This document shows positions 18,826-27,314 of a stretch of 64,000 nucleotides of DNA, piece after piece. Both the position numbers and the translations under genes were made by a program. Under the pieces are notes generated by a model, which saw only the letters and a list, made by a program, of their open reading frames with translations, was not told the DNA's origin and searched no databases. Where the stretch lies: contig NZ_PXYI01000004.1 of NCBI RefSeq assembly GCF_003012735.1, positions 558,001-622,000 on the forward strand. Direction: 5' to 3'. Source of the DNA: Allosphingosinicella deserti (lineage in GTDB: Bacteria; Pseudomonadota; Alphaproteobacteria; Sphingomonadales; Sphingomonadaceae). Positions within the stretch are counted from its first letter, which is position 1. Each line of letters starts with the position of its first letter.

Positions 18826-19254
18826 TCAATCCAGCTGGCCGACTCCGTCACAACTATAGTCGAAGGCGGCGAGGCCGGCTTCGAGGTGCGAGGCGAGCAG
18901 CGGCATGTCGAGCAACTCGTCGATGGCGCTTTCCGGATCGTTGTCGCTCGCCTCGGCAAAGGCGTCGTCCCACTCGCTGACGTCGAACGTGCCGCGCCCG
19001 ACCCAGGCGAGCGCCAGCGTCTCCGAAAGCTGGTCGTCGGCAAGATCGTCCAGAGTGGCGCGCAGCTCCTCCTCGACGTCGTTCAGCTCGTCTTCCAGCG
19101 TGGACAGCGCACCGGCGCCGCTGTCGTCGTCGAAATCGTCGACATTGTCCGCGTCCTCGTCCGGATCCTGCGCCGGTACCTGGGCTTCGTTCTCACGCGC
19201 GCGGATGATGATCCGGCAGAGTGTCTCGAGAGGAGTCAACAATTCCATCGCCAC
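18826..19254 (-). CDS. DUF3775 domain-containing acidic protein
   Basis: A 142-residue, strongly acidic protein. It begins with a segment typical of DUF3775 (LETLCRIIIRARENEAQV), has an Asp/Glu-rich middle (about residues 29-62), and then the conserved helical part LSETLALAWVGRGTFDVSEWDDAFAEA. The function of the family is not known. It is convergent with the 2H phosphoesterase gene (22 bp apart) and stands alone on its strand. Confidence 0.8.
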   Translation of the reverse strand: MAMELLTPLETLCRIIIRARENEAQVPAQDPDEDADNVDDFDDDSGAGALSTLEDELNDVEEELRATLDDLADDQLSETLALAWVGRGTFDVSEWDDAFAEASDNDPESAIDELLDMPLLASHLEAGLAAFDYSCDGVGQLD

Positions 19255-19450
19255 GTCTCCATTTTCGCCCGGCTAACGACAAGAGGGGCAGCGGAGTTCC
19301 CGAACGTTCCGGTAGGGAAAGGATATAGGATCCGAATCGGTGCGTTTCGCGAGACGAATCGAGGCTTCCTCACCTCCGCCGAAGCCTTGAACGACGACTT
19401 GCGAGAGCCCAGTTGACGCTGCGCGAGGCCGTGCCTATAGCCCCGCCACG

Positions 19451-19469
19451 CCCGCTGCCGAGCAGCGGG
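19451..19469 (+). repeat. GC-rich hairpin upstream of tRNA-Met
   Basis: CCCGCTGC-CGA-GCAGCGGG is a perfect 8-bp stem 12 bp before the tRNA. Without a T-run it may be a terminator of leftward or rightward transcription, or merely part of the leader. Confidence 0.35.
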
Positions 19470-19481
19470 GCGACGCCTTGG

Positions 19482-19558
19482 GGCGGAGTAGCTCAGCTGG
19501 TTAGAGCAGCGGAATCATAATCCGCGTGTCGGGGGTTCAAGTCCCTCCTCCGCTACCA
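19482..19558 (+). tRNA. tRNA-Met (anticodon CAT, elongator type)
   Basis: 77 nt with acceptor GGCGGAG/CTCCGCT, discriminator A and an encoded CCA. The anticodon stem GCGGA/TCCGC surrounds the loop ATCATAA, so the anticodon is CAT. The G1-U72 pair and the lack of the initiator C1-A72 mismatch argue for elongator Met. A tRNA-Ile2 (CAT read after lysidine) is less likely because the body resembles elongator tRNA-Met of alphaproteobacteria. Confidence 0.93.
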
Positions 19559-19566
19559 TGAAAAAG

Positions 19567-19596
19567 CCGGGAAGCCGAATGGCTTGCCGGTATTTT
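19567..19596 (+). terminator. Rho-independent-like terminator after tRNA-Met
   Basis: A stem of two 10-base arms (CCGGGAAGCC and GGCTTGCCGG, one mismatch) with a 4-base loop starts 8 bp after the tRNA and is followed by TATTTT. Confidence 0.65.
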
Positions 19597-19668
19597 CCGA
19601 TCGGTGCACGACGACCCTGCTTGCTGTCTCGGCCCGGTGGTAGTGTGCCGGCTGCGGGCGGTCGATCT

Positions 19669-20409
19669 CTAAGCAGGCCTCACGACCGGCGGCTGGTAAG
19701 CCTCGCCGCTGCGGACGAAGGCGACGTCGAGTTCGAGAAGGCGGCACGCCTGCCAGTCGAACCCGTTCTCCTTGGCCATGCCGATTTCGAAGCCATGATC
19801 CGCCATCCAGCTGACCATCTCCATAAGTGATTTCTGGCCATCGTAGAGGATTCTCAGCGGCAGCTCCATCTGCACCGCGCAGACGCGGGCCAGGCAGTCG
19901 CCCGTGCCTTGAAGCACCTCGAATTCGAAGCCTTGGGTATCGACCTTCAAATAGGTGGTGTCCGTGAGCGTTCCCGGATGCTCCGCAAAGAATTCGTCGA
20001 GGCGGATAACGCGCACCTTTTCGCGCCGTTCGGGCGTGGCGCCGACAAATTTGGCATTGGTGTAGTCGCTGGGAGCCTTGAAGGAGCTAAAGACGTCGGC
20101 TTGGGTGATGAGGATTTCCAGCTCGCCCGGGGCATCTCCGACGCCAAGCTGATATGCGTCCCAAAGGGGATCCGCGGCAGCACGCGCTGCAAGTCCGGCA
20201 AATGCAGCAGATCCTGGTTCGAACGAGATGATTCGACCCGCATAACCCCGTTCGCGCAGTTCCTCTCCGAACTGGCCATTATTGGCGCCAACGTCGATCA
20301 CGGTGTCGACATTCTCGCGGCGCATCAGGTCCACGAATGAAGGATGGTGGATCCGCTCCAACCCCACGGCACGCAACGCCTGCCGCGCAATTCCTCGTAC
20401 TTTATCCAT
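19669..20409 (-). CDS. FkbM family methyltransferase
   Basis: A 246-residue SAM-dependent methyltransferase of the FkbM type. It has the SAM-binding motif VIDVGANNGQFGEELRERG (about residues 37-55), the second motif IISFEPGSAAF, and the family marks YLKVDTQGFEFEVLQG and MELPLRILYDGQ. FkbM enzymes O-methylate sugars or other small molecules, often in polysaccharide or natural-product loci. The ATG at 20409 (MDKVRGIARQA) is preferred to one 45 bp upstream. It is a lone gene; the acceptor cannot be inferred from its neighbours. Confidence 0.85.
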   Translation of the reverse strand: MDKVRGIARQALRAVGLERIHHPSFVDLMRRENVDTVIDVGANNGQFGEELRERGYAGRIISFEPGSAAFAGLAARAAADPLWDAYQLGVGDAPGELEILITQADVFSSFKAPSDYTNAKFVGATPERREKVRVIRLDEFFAEHPGTLTDTTYLKVDTQGFEFEVLQGTGDCLARVCAVQMELPLRILYDGQKSLMEMVSWMADHGFEIGMAKENGFDWQACRLLELDVAFVRSGEAYQPPVVRPA

Positions 20410-20517
20410 CCAAGACTCCAGTAATCGGCGTCGCCGCAAGGAAGCTAGCCTCATGATGTGCCGGGGCCTTGCCTCGGGGCACGCGATGCTGCGCGGCGAT
20501 GACCGGAGACTCTCGGC

Positions 20518-20682
20518 TCAAGGCGCGACGCGGAGCCTGGCGGCTCCTGTGTCGTGAACATTGAACAAAGCGCTCTTTGCCTGAGGCGCCATCGCATCGG
20601 CGGCGAGCGGGCATGCTGGCACAGCAAGTATCGGCGACAGCAACGCGGAGGCGGCGGAGACTCCCGCGATACGAACGCTCAT
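20518..20682 (-). CDS. Possible small exported peptide
   Basis: A 54-codon frame starting with ATG at 20682 behind a strong ribosome site (GGAGAGG, 5 bases of spacing). The product begins like a signal peptide (MSVRIAGVSAASALLSPILA) and ends with a short tail (LFNVHDTGAARLRVAP). It lies 77 bp downstream of the GH2 gene on the same strand. I recognise no family; it could be a real small secreted protein or the truncated start of a lost larger gene. Apart from this frame, the 350 bp between FkbM and GH2 holds nothing I can identify. Confidence 0.35.
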   Translation of the reverse strand: MSVRIAGVSAASALLSPILAVPACPLAADAMAPQAKSALFNVHDTGAARLRVAP

Positions 20683-20759
20683 TGCGGCCTCTCCAGAAAC
20701 GTTGGAGTGAAGTCTACGCGGCCGCCGAACTGGGCGCAATGGTCATGGTCCTGCTCCGC

Positions 20760-23669
20760 TCAATCCGCGGTGATCGCGACCGCGCCGAGCAGGCCCGAAG
20801 CCCCGCCCGCCGGCGCTTCGACGATCAACACGATGGTCCGCGCGCCCGGACCTGCGGGCAGTCCTGCAGTCAGAGGCGCCGGGCCGGCATCCTGCTTGCT
20901 CGCGAGCTTCACCCCGTCGACCCACAGCTCCGCGCGCCCGCCCACGCCATCGAAGTGGAGCGTTCCGCCCCGGGTGGCCACTTTCTTCCACGGCATGACA
21001 CGGCTCCGATAGACCCGCCACCCGGCCTGAGCCTCGGCGGGCGTTGCGAGGCCGCTTCGCACGAGGTCCCAGCTGTTATTATCGCCGTCGGGGGGCGCTA
21101 GCGTCGGTGCCGGTCGCTCGATCAATCGCGGCGATCGGCGCCATTCGCGAACCTCGAACTTCGCGGCAATTGCCGGCACCTGCGGACGCGGCATGATGTC
21201 CGCACGATCGATGATCAAGGTGGCGGACTTCAGCCGGTCGGCCGAAGCCTTGATCACGATCCGGCCGCGCCCGGTACCGGCGCGGACGATGATCTGGGCG
21301 AGACCGTTGAACAGGGACCGGGCGCCGCTGCCGGCGGCGACCCGTTCGGGCTCATGGCTGTTGGGATCCCCGTTGCCCACTCCGAGGATGGTCGCACCTT
21401 CGACGGAGAAGCGGGTCGCCAGATTGGCAGTAGGAACGTGGCGTCCCTTGGCATCGACGGCGTCGATCGTCACCGCCTGTGCATCCTCGTCATCCCCGGC
21501 CATCACGCTGCGCGCCGGGGTAAGCCGCAAGGCGACCGGCGCGCCGGCGGTCTCATGGACGGCGCGGGCAACCTGCTTGCCGCCGCGCAACGCCACGGCT
21601 TCGATCCGGCCGGGCGCGTAAGGCACGGTCCATTCGTTGCCCATGATCCGATCGACGTTCTGGACGCCGAGATCGCGGCCGTTGAGGCGCAGGGACACGC
21701 GCTCCGCATTGCTGCTGACGAAGACCTTGATCGGCTGGCCCTCCCGGCCGGGCCAGGTCCAGTGCGGCGCGATCGCCACAACCGGCCGATCGTCGATCCA
21801 GTGGGCACGATGGATGTCGAAAGCGGTCTTCGGGAAGCCGCACAGATCCAGGATCCCGAAGAAGCTGGAAATGGTTGGCCAGTCGTGCGGCGTCGGTTCG
21901 CCATGATAATCGAACCCGGTCCAGACGAAGCCGCCGGCAACGTACGGCCGATCCGCGATCTGCTTCCAGGTGTCGCGGTGGGTACCGCCCCAACTCGCCG
22001 CCTCCTCGTCATAGGAGGTGATCACATGCCCGGCCTTGTCGGTGGCGAAAGCGCCGCGCGTTTCGAACGCACTGGTATCCTCCGAGCTGGTCATCGGCTT
22101 TTCAGGATTGAGCTGGTGGAACTTGTCGTAATCGGCCTGATAATAATTAAACCCCATGACATCGACGACGGTCGAAACATTCGCGGGATTGTAGAAGGCG
22201 CCGTTCATCGCCGCGGTGATTGGCCGGCTGCGATCGAGCCGGTGGACCGCCGCCGACATGCGCCGGACCATCTCGACGCCGGCCTCGGTGCCCTGCATCG
22301 GCTCCTCGTTGAACACCGACCACAGGATCACACTGGGATGATTGCGGTCGCGCCGCACCAGCCATTCGAGCTGGGCGAGGTAGTCGGGGGCGGGATTGAA
22401 GTTGCGATTCTCGTCCATCACGAGGAAACCCATCCGGTCGCACCAGTCGAGCAATTCTCCGGTCGGGGCATTGTGTGACATCCGGATCGCATTGCACCCC
22501 ATCGCCTTCAGCCGCTCCAGCCGCCACGCCATAAGCGAGTCCGGAATTGCCACGCCGACTCCGGCGTGATCCTGGTGGAGGCACACGCCCTTGAGCTTGA
22601 CCTGCTTGCCGTTGACGAACAGCCCCTTGTCCGGATCGAAGCGGATGGTGCGGAAGCCTATCGCGGTCCGGCGCTCGTCGATCGCGACGGCGGCCCGGAG
22701 CACGCGGGTACGGACGGTGTAGAGGGTGGGGGTCTCCACGGACCACAGGCCGGGGCTCCCCGGATCAAGCGCGAGCTGCGCCTCGGCCTTGTCGAGCGTC
22801 GGAACGGTGACATCGGCGCGAGCCGCCGAAATTTCGCGCCCGTCGGGGCCGAGCAGAACTGCCTCGACGGTGATCGCCGCCGACGCGCGTTCGATGTTGC
22901 CGAGGGTGACGGTGACCGGAACCTGCCATCGGCCGTCAGTGCCTTGCTCCGGGGTGCAATGAACCCCGTCGGTGACGATCGCGACCGGCGCGCGGCGGAC
23001 CAGCCAAGCGTGGCGGTAGAGACCGGCTCCTTCATACCACCAGCCCTCCTTGGCGTCGGCGTCGACGCGGATCGCGATCACATTCTCCTCATCTCCGAAG
23101 CGGGCGAACGGAGTCAGGTCGACATGGATGCTGTTATAGCCCGACCAATTGTGGGCAACGACGCTGCCATTCACCCAGATCGTCGCATTGGTTGCGATCC
23201 CGTCGAAATGGAGTTCGATCGTCTTCCCTCGATCCGCCGGATCTAGCTGCAGGATGCGCCGATACCAGCCGATGCCGCGGCGCCGGTAGCCTTGAGAGAC
23301 GTTCGCAGTCTTCTCGAAGGGCTGGGCGGCGGCCCAATCGTGGGGCAAGCGAATCTCGGCCCATTCGCTGTCGTCGTACAGCATAGCCGCGGCGCCAAGG
23401 GCGTTACCGGCCTTCACGCTCAGATAGGTCTCGTTATGGCCTTGCGGCTCAGGTGTCGCAATGTCCCCTTCATGGAAGCGCCAGCCGAGCTCGAGCAGAG
23501 TGCGGGACGGATCCGTTTCCGCCAGGCGCGGCGGCAGGTGGCGCTCGGCGGGGGGCATCGGAAAACCGTCGCTGCCGCGGCTGATGCCGGCGCTGGCGCT
23601 GCGTGCGGGCTGGACCCCGATCAACGCGCCTGCGCTGGCGCTGCCGAGAAGAAGTTCGCGTCGGTTCAC
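20760..23669 (-). CDS. Glycoside hydrolase family 2 (beta-galactosidase-like), Tat-exported
   Basis: A 969-residue enzyme with a Tat-type signal (NRRELLLGSASAGALIG). The order is a GH2 sugar-binding domain (about 90-220), an immunoglobulin-like domain, a TIM barrel (about 320-620) and C-terminal beta domains of the DUF4982 kind. The likely acid/base is Glu455 in FNEEP. A possible nucleophile region is PMTSSEDTSA, followed by GGFVWTGFDYHGEPTPH. This architecture is common in beta-galactosidases, but GH2 also includes glucuronidases and other activities, so specificity is open. It sits 49 bp downstream of the GntR regulator on the same strand. In this locus it would remove terminal beta-linked galactose. 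Confidence 0.85.
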   Translation of the reverse strand: MNRRELLLGSASAGALIGVQPARSASAGISRGSDGFPMPPAERHLPPRLAETDPSRTLLELGWRFHEGDIATPEPQGHNETYLSVKAGNALGAAAMLYDDSEWAEIRLPHDWAAAQPFEKTANVSQGYRRRGIGWYRRILQLDPADRGKTIELHFDGIATNATIWVNGSVVAHNWSGYNSIHVDLTPFARFGDEENVIAIRVDADAKEGWWYEGAGLYRHAWLVRRAPVAIVTDGVHCTPEQGTDGRWQVPVTVTLGNIERASAAITVEAVLLGPDGREISAARADVTVPTLDKAEAQLALDPGSPGLWSVETPTLYTVRTRVLRAAVAIDERRTAIGFRTIRFDPDKGLFVNGKQVKLKGVCLHQDHAGVGVAIPDSLMAWRLERLKAMGCNAIRMSHNAPTGELLDWCDRMGFLVMDENRNFNPAPDYLAQLEWLVRRDRNHPSVILWSVFNEEPMQGTEAGVEMVRRMSAAVHRLDRSRPITAAMNGAFYNPANVSTVVDVMGFNYYQADYDKFHQLNPEKPMTSSEDTSAFETRGAFATDKAGHVITSYDEEAASWGGTHRDTWKQIADRPYVAGGFVWTGFDYHGEPTPHDWPTISSFFGILDLCGFPKTAFDIHRAHWIDDRPVVAIAPHWTWPGREGQPIKVFVSSNAERVSLRLNGRDLGVQNVDRIMGNEWTVPYAPGRIEAVALRGGKQVARAVHETAGAPVALRLTPARSVMAGDDEDAQAVTIDAVDAKGRHVPTANLATRFSVEGATILGVGNGDPNSHEPERVAAGSGARSLFNGLAQIIVRAGTGRGRIVIKASADRLKSATLIIDRADIMPRPQVPAIAAKFEVREWRRSPRLIERPAPTLAPPDGDNNSWDLVRSGLATPAEAQAGWRVYRSRVMPWKKVATRGGTLHFDGVGGRAELWVDGVKLASKQDAGPAPLTAGLPAGPGARTIVLIVEAPAGGASGLLGAVAITAD

Positions 23670-23718
23670 TGGAAAGGCTCCGCTGAGGCCGTGGCGGCCA
23701 CCATCAAGATAAACAGGA

Positions 23719-24456
23719 TTAGACGTCGCTCAGTTCGGCCACGAAATCATAAGCGTCGCCGCGATAATAAGAACGGGTGACCTCGGCCGGGCGGCCATCG
23801 CGCAGGAAGGCGCGGCGTTCGATCAACAAGCCCGCGTGGCCCGGGTCCACACCCAGCATGCGCGCATGATCCCCGCCGAACGGCACCGCCCGGAGCCGCT
23901 GAATGGCGCGCACCGGCCGGCTTCCGGCTTTCTCGAGCGCGGCATAAAGCGAGTTCTTCACCGCGCTGACGGAGGGCAGGCAATAGCCCGCGAGGGTGGT
24001 GAATTCGAGCGCCATCGGTTCATCGTCGGCAAAGCGGATCCGAGCAAACCGCAGCACCGACGCGGTCGGGGAGAGACCGAGCATCAGCGCCTCTTCCGGG
24101 TTGACCTGGCCGGCGGCACGCGAGATCCAGCTGCTGCTTGCCGTTCGACCGCGCGCCGCCATGTCCTCGGTGAAGGAGGAGAGCTTCGAAAAACTCTTCT
24201 CAACCCGGCCGGCGACGAAGGTTCCGGCGCCCCGGCGGCGGGTGAGCAAGCCATCCTCGACGAGCCCGCCGATCGCCTTGCGCACCGTGATGCGGGAGAT
24301 GTCATATTCGATCGCAAGCTCCCGCTCCGGAGGAATTGCGTCACCCTGATTGAGTATGTTGGTGTCGATTGCGTCGCGGATGAGCTGCTGCAATTGCAGG
24401 TAAAGCGGCGCGGGATTGTTCTCCCGGAAATGGCCAACCTGATCCGAAAAGGTCAT
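23719..24456 (-). CDS. GntR family (HutC/UTRA type) transcriptional regulator
   Basis: A 245-residue regulator with an N-terminal winged helix-turn-helix of the GntR type (PLYLQLQQLIRDAI, then ERELAIEYDISRITVRKAI, about residues 15-75) and a C-terminal UTRA ligand-binding domain (for example ALEFTTLAGYCLP). UTRA regulators usually sense a sugar phosphate or related metabolite and repress the adjacent catabolic genes. It is transcribed with the downstream GH2 gene and divergently from the beta-mannosidase operon, so the 248-bp intergenic region is its likely target. Confidence 0.9.
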   Translation of the reverse strand: MTFSDQVGHFRENNPAPLYLQLQQLIRDAIDTNILNQGDAIPPERELAIEYDISRITVRKAIGGLVEDGLLTRRRGAGTFVAGRVEKSFSKLSSFTEDMAARGRTASSSWISRAAGQVNPEEALMLGLSPTASVLRFARIRFADDEPMALEFTTLAGYCLPSVSAVKNSLYAALEKAGSRPVRAIQRLRAVPFGGDHARMLGVDPGHAGLLIERRAFLRDGRPAEVTRSYYRGDAYDFVAELSDV

Positions 24457-24552
24457 CGATCCTCCCCCGGCGTGCCCCTCCCGCCGCTGCCCCGTTACTG
24501 AATGCTACCGGAAGGCGCGACGAGCGGCAACGGAGTCGCGCTGGATCTATAT

Positions 24553-24626
24553 TGGTATTGGCGGTGCCGTAAAGCCGTGCGCCAAATGGTCGCAGGAATG
24601 GCTGAAATTACAGATATCGTATACCA
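24553..24626. promoter_or_regulatory. Candidate GntR operator region in divergent promoter
   Basis: Between the GntR gene and the beta-mannosidase gene an inverted pair TGGTAT (24553-24558) and ATACCA (24621-24626) frames the region. The right arm overlaps GTATAC (24619-24624), which resembles the GT-N-TA-N-AC core typical of HutC-type operators. AT content is locally raised, as expected for promoters. This is inferred from sequence only. Confidence 0.35.
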
Positions 24627-24704
24627 GACCCTTGTCGAGAATGACTTACATTGGTTACACGCCCGCCGGCGCCGCAAGCAAGCGGCAAAGGCGGGAGCTC
24701 GAAA

Positions 24705-27314
24705 ATGGATTTACTCTGGGCGCGCAAGCTCGCGGCGGCGAGCGGAATGGCAATGCTGCTCGCCTCGTCCGCGTGGGCGGCGCCCCTTGACCGCATTTCG
24801 CTCGACGGCGCCTGGGAGATACGGGTCGATCCCAGGGATGCTGATGCCGCCAAGGCGCACCCGCGCGAGGCCGTCTGGTTCCCCGCCCGCGTGCCGGGCA
24901 GCGTTCAGCAGGATCTGATCGCGGCCGAGCGCGCGCCCGATCCGTTCAAGGGCATCAACGAAGCACCGATCCAGTGGGCGGGGCTGAGCGGCTGGCAATA
25001 TCGCCGGGTGATCGAGGTCAGCCCGGAGATGCTCGCACGCGATCATCTCGAACTCGTCTTCGATGGCCTGGACACGTTCGCGACCGTGTCGGTCAACGGC
25101 ACCGACCTGCTTACCACCGGCAATGCGCACCGGCGTTGGCGGGTCGACGCCAAGCCGGTGCTGAAGGCCGGGCGAAACGAACTCGTCATCGCCTTCGCAT
25201 CGCCGATCCGGACCCTGCAGCCCAAGGTGCTCGCCGAAGCCAATTCCTTGCCGGGCGAATATGAATCGGCGTTCGGCGACGAGCCCAAGGGCAAGCAGAC
25301 ATCGCCCTACATCCGCAAACCCAAATATCATTACGGCTGGGATTGGGGCCCGCGTCTGGTCGCGACCGGCATCTGGCGTCCGGCGCGGCTCGAGGCCTGG
25401 GACAATGCCCGGATCGATGGACTCCGGATCGAGCAGGAAGCGCTCAACGACTTCGAGGCGCGGCTGGTCGCGCGCTACCGCATCGTCGCCGACCAGGACG
25501 GCGAAGTCCGACTGCGCACGACGCTGACCGCTCCGAACGGATCCTCGCAGAATGTCGAGCGGGTCGCACGGCTTGCCGCCGGCATCAACGATGTCAGCGT
25601 GCCGATGACCGTCACTGCGCCACGCCGCTGGTGGCCGACCGGCTATGGCGATCAGCCGCTTTACAAGATCACGGGTGCGCTCGCCGATGCCGACAGCGTC
25701 AATGATCGCGTCGATCGGACGATAGGGCTCCGCACGGTCGAGCTGATCCGCAAGGACGGCAGCTTCGGCTTCAAGGTGAACGGCGTGCCGATCTTTGCCA
25801 AGGGCGCCAATCTGATCCCGTTCGACATGTTCCCAGCGCGGGTCGGGTCGGAGCAGATGCGGCAGATCGTCGAGAGCGCGCGCGATGCCAACATGAACAT
25901 GATCCGCGTCTGGGGCGGCGGCTACTATCTCGACGATGCATTCTACGACATCGCCGATGAACTCGGCATGATGGTGTGGCAGGATTTCATGTTCGGCGGC
26001 GCGGTGACTCCGCCCGATGCCGACTTCCGCCACGACGTCCAGATCGAGGCGGAGGAGCAGGTCGAGCGGCTGCAACCGCATCCGTCGGTCATCGTGTGGG
26101 CCGGCAACAACGAGGTTCTCTCCGGCTGGGAGAATTGGTCCGATCGCAAGGCGTTCAAGAAGCGGGTCGGCGCCGACGAGCAGGAGCGGATCGGCGTCGG
26201 CATGGCCGTGCTGTTCGATCGCGTGCTGCGTGATGCCGTGATCACCCGCGCGCCGGGTATTCCCTATTGGCCGGGCTCGCCTTCGACCGATTATGAAGGT
26301 CCGACCGACACCGACAAGGATGGCGATCGCCATTTCTGGGACGTTTGGTCCGGATCGAAGCCGGTGGAGCGCTATCTCGACACCTGTCCGCGCTTCATGT
26401 CCGAATATGGCTTCCAGGCGATGCCCGACATGTCGACGATCCGCGGCTTTGCCGGAAAGGCGCCGCTGACGATCGACAGCCCGGTGCTGAAGGCGCACCA
26501 GAAATTCCTCGCCGGAGAGGGCAATGAGCGCCTTGGCATGTATCTCGATCAGCGGCTGCGGCCGGCGCGCGATTTCGGCGACCTCGTCTACCTGACCCAG
26601 GTCAACCAGGCGCAGGCGATCGACATGGCGGCCCGCCATCATCGCGCCTGCCGGCCGGTGACGATGGGATCGCTTTACTGGCAGCTCAACGACACCTGGC
26701 CGGCAATTTCGTGGGCAAGCATCGACTATGAGGGGCAATGGAAGCTGCTCCATCATGCCGCCAAGCGCTTCTTCGCGCCCCAGGCGATCGTCACCGAGCA
26801 CAAGAACGGCGCGACTCGGGTGGCGATCGTGTCCGATGCGACGACGCCGGTACAGGCGGAATGGCGGATCGCCGGCTTCGACATGGCGGGTAAATCGCTC
26901 GGCACGAGGCGCGAGGCGGTCACGCTCGAGCCGCTCAGCGCCCGCGACGTGGCGACGATCGCCGATTCAGATCTGTTCTCCGAGGCCGATGCCACTGCGA
27001 GCTACGCCGTGGCCGAATTGCTGATCGATGGCCGCAGCGTGTCGCGCACCATCGTCGAGCGCGTCCTTCCCAAGGACATGGCCTATGCCGCGCCGGGCCT
27101 CTCCGCGCGCTGGCAAGGCAAGCAGGTGACGATCACGGCAAAGGCGCTGGCACGCGCGGTGATGCTCGATTTCGGCGATGTCGCGGCGCAGCCGAGCGAC
27201 GACGGCTTCGATCTGCTGCCGGGCGAAAGCGTCACCATCGACATAAGGTCCGAAGCGCCCGCAGCCGCGCTGCGGCGCGCGCTGACCCTTCGCACGCTAG
27301 GACCGCAAGCATGA
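24705..27314 (+). CDS. GH2 beta-mannosidase
   Basis: An 869-residue exo-enzyme with a signal peptide (ending SSAWAAP) that releases mannose from beta-mannosides, including the Man-beta-1,4-GlcNAc link of N-glycan cores. The start LDGAWEIR and VPGSVQQDLIAAERAPDPFKG is typical of beta-mannosidases. YGWDWGPRL and FKVNGVPIFAKGANLIPFD are further family marks. The acid/base is Glu470 in WAGNNEV and the nucleophile Glu567 in MSEYGFQ. ATG at 24705 follows GGGAG; an earlier in-frame start lacks a signal. It is the first gene of the rightward operon, and its stop overlaps the ATG of the GH3 gene. Confidence 0.9.
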   Translation: MDLLWARKLAAASGMAMLLASSAWAAPLDRISLDGAWEIRVDPRDADAAKAHPREAVWFPARVPGSVQQDLIAAERAPDPFKGINEAPIQWAGLSGWQYRRVIEVSPEMLARDHLELVFDGLDTFATVSVNGTDLLTTGNAHRRWRVDAKPVLKAGRNELVIAFASPIRTLQPKVLAEANSLPGEYESAFGDEPKGKQTSPYIRKPKYHYGWDWGPRLVATGIWRPARLEAWDNARIDGLRIEQEALNDFEARLVARYRIVADQDGEVRLRTTLTAPNGSSQNVERVARLAAGINDVSVPMTVTAPRRWWPTGYGDQPLYKITGALADADSVNDRVDRTIGLRTVELIRKDGSFGFKVNGVPIFAKGANLIPFDMFPARVGSEQMRQIVESARDANMNMIRVWGGGYYLDDAFYDIADELGMMVWQDFMFGGAVTPPDADFRHDVQIEAEEQVERLQPHPSVIVWAGNNEVLSGWENWSDRKAFKKRVGADEQERIGVGMAVLFDRVLRDAVITRAPGIPYWPGSPSTDYEGPTDTDKDGDRHFWDVWSGSKPVERYLDTCPRFMSEYGFQAMPDMSTIRGFAGKAPLTIDSPVLKAHQKFLAGEGNERLGMYLDQRLRPARDFGDLVYLTQVNQAQAIDMAARHHRACRPVTMGSLYWQLNDTWPAISWASIDYEGQWKLLHHAAKRFFAPQAIVTEHKNGATRVAIVSDATTPVQAEWRIAGFDMAGKSLGTRREAVTLEPLSARDVATIADSDLFSEADATASYAVAELLIDGRSVSRTIVERVLPKDMAYAAPGLSARWQGKQVTITAKALARAVMLDFGDVAAQPSDDGFDLLPGESVTIDIRSEAPAAALRRALTLRTLGPQA

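Noticed and set aside
24711-26801. 696-codon open frame on the minus strand
   Set aside because: Antisense shadow of the beta-mannosidase; composition is that of reversed coding sequence.
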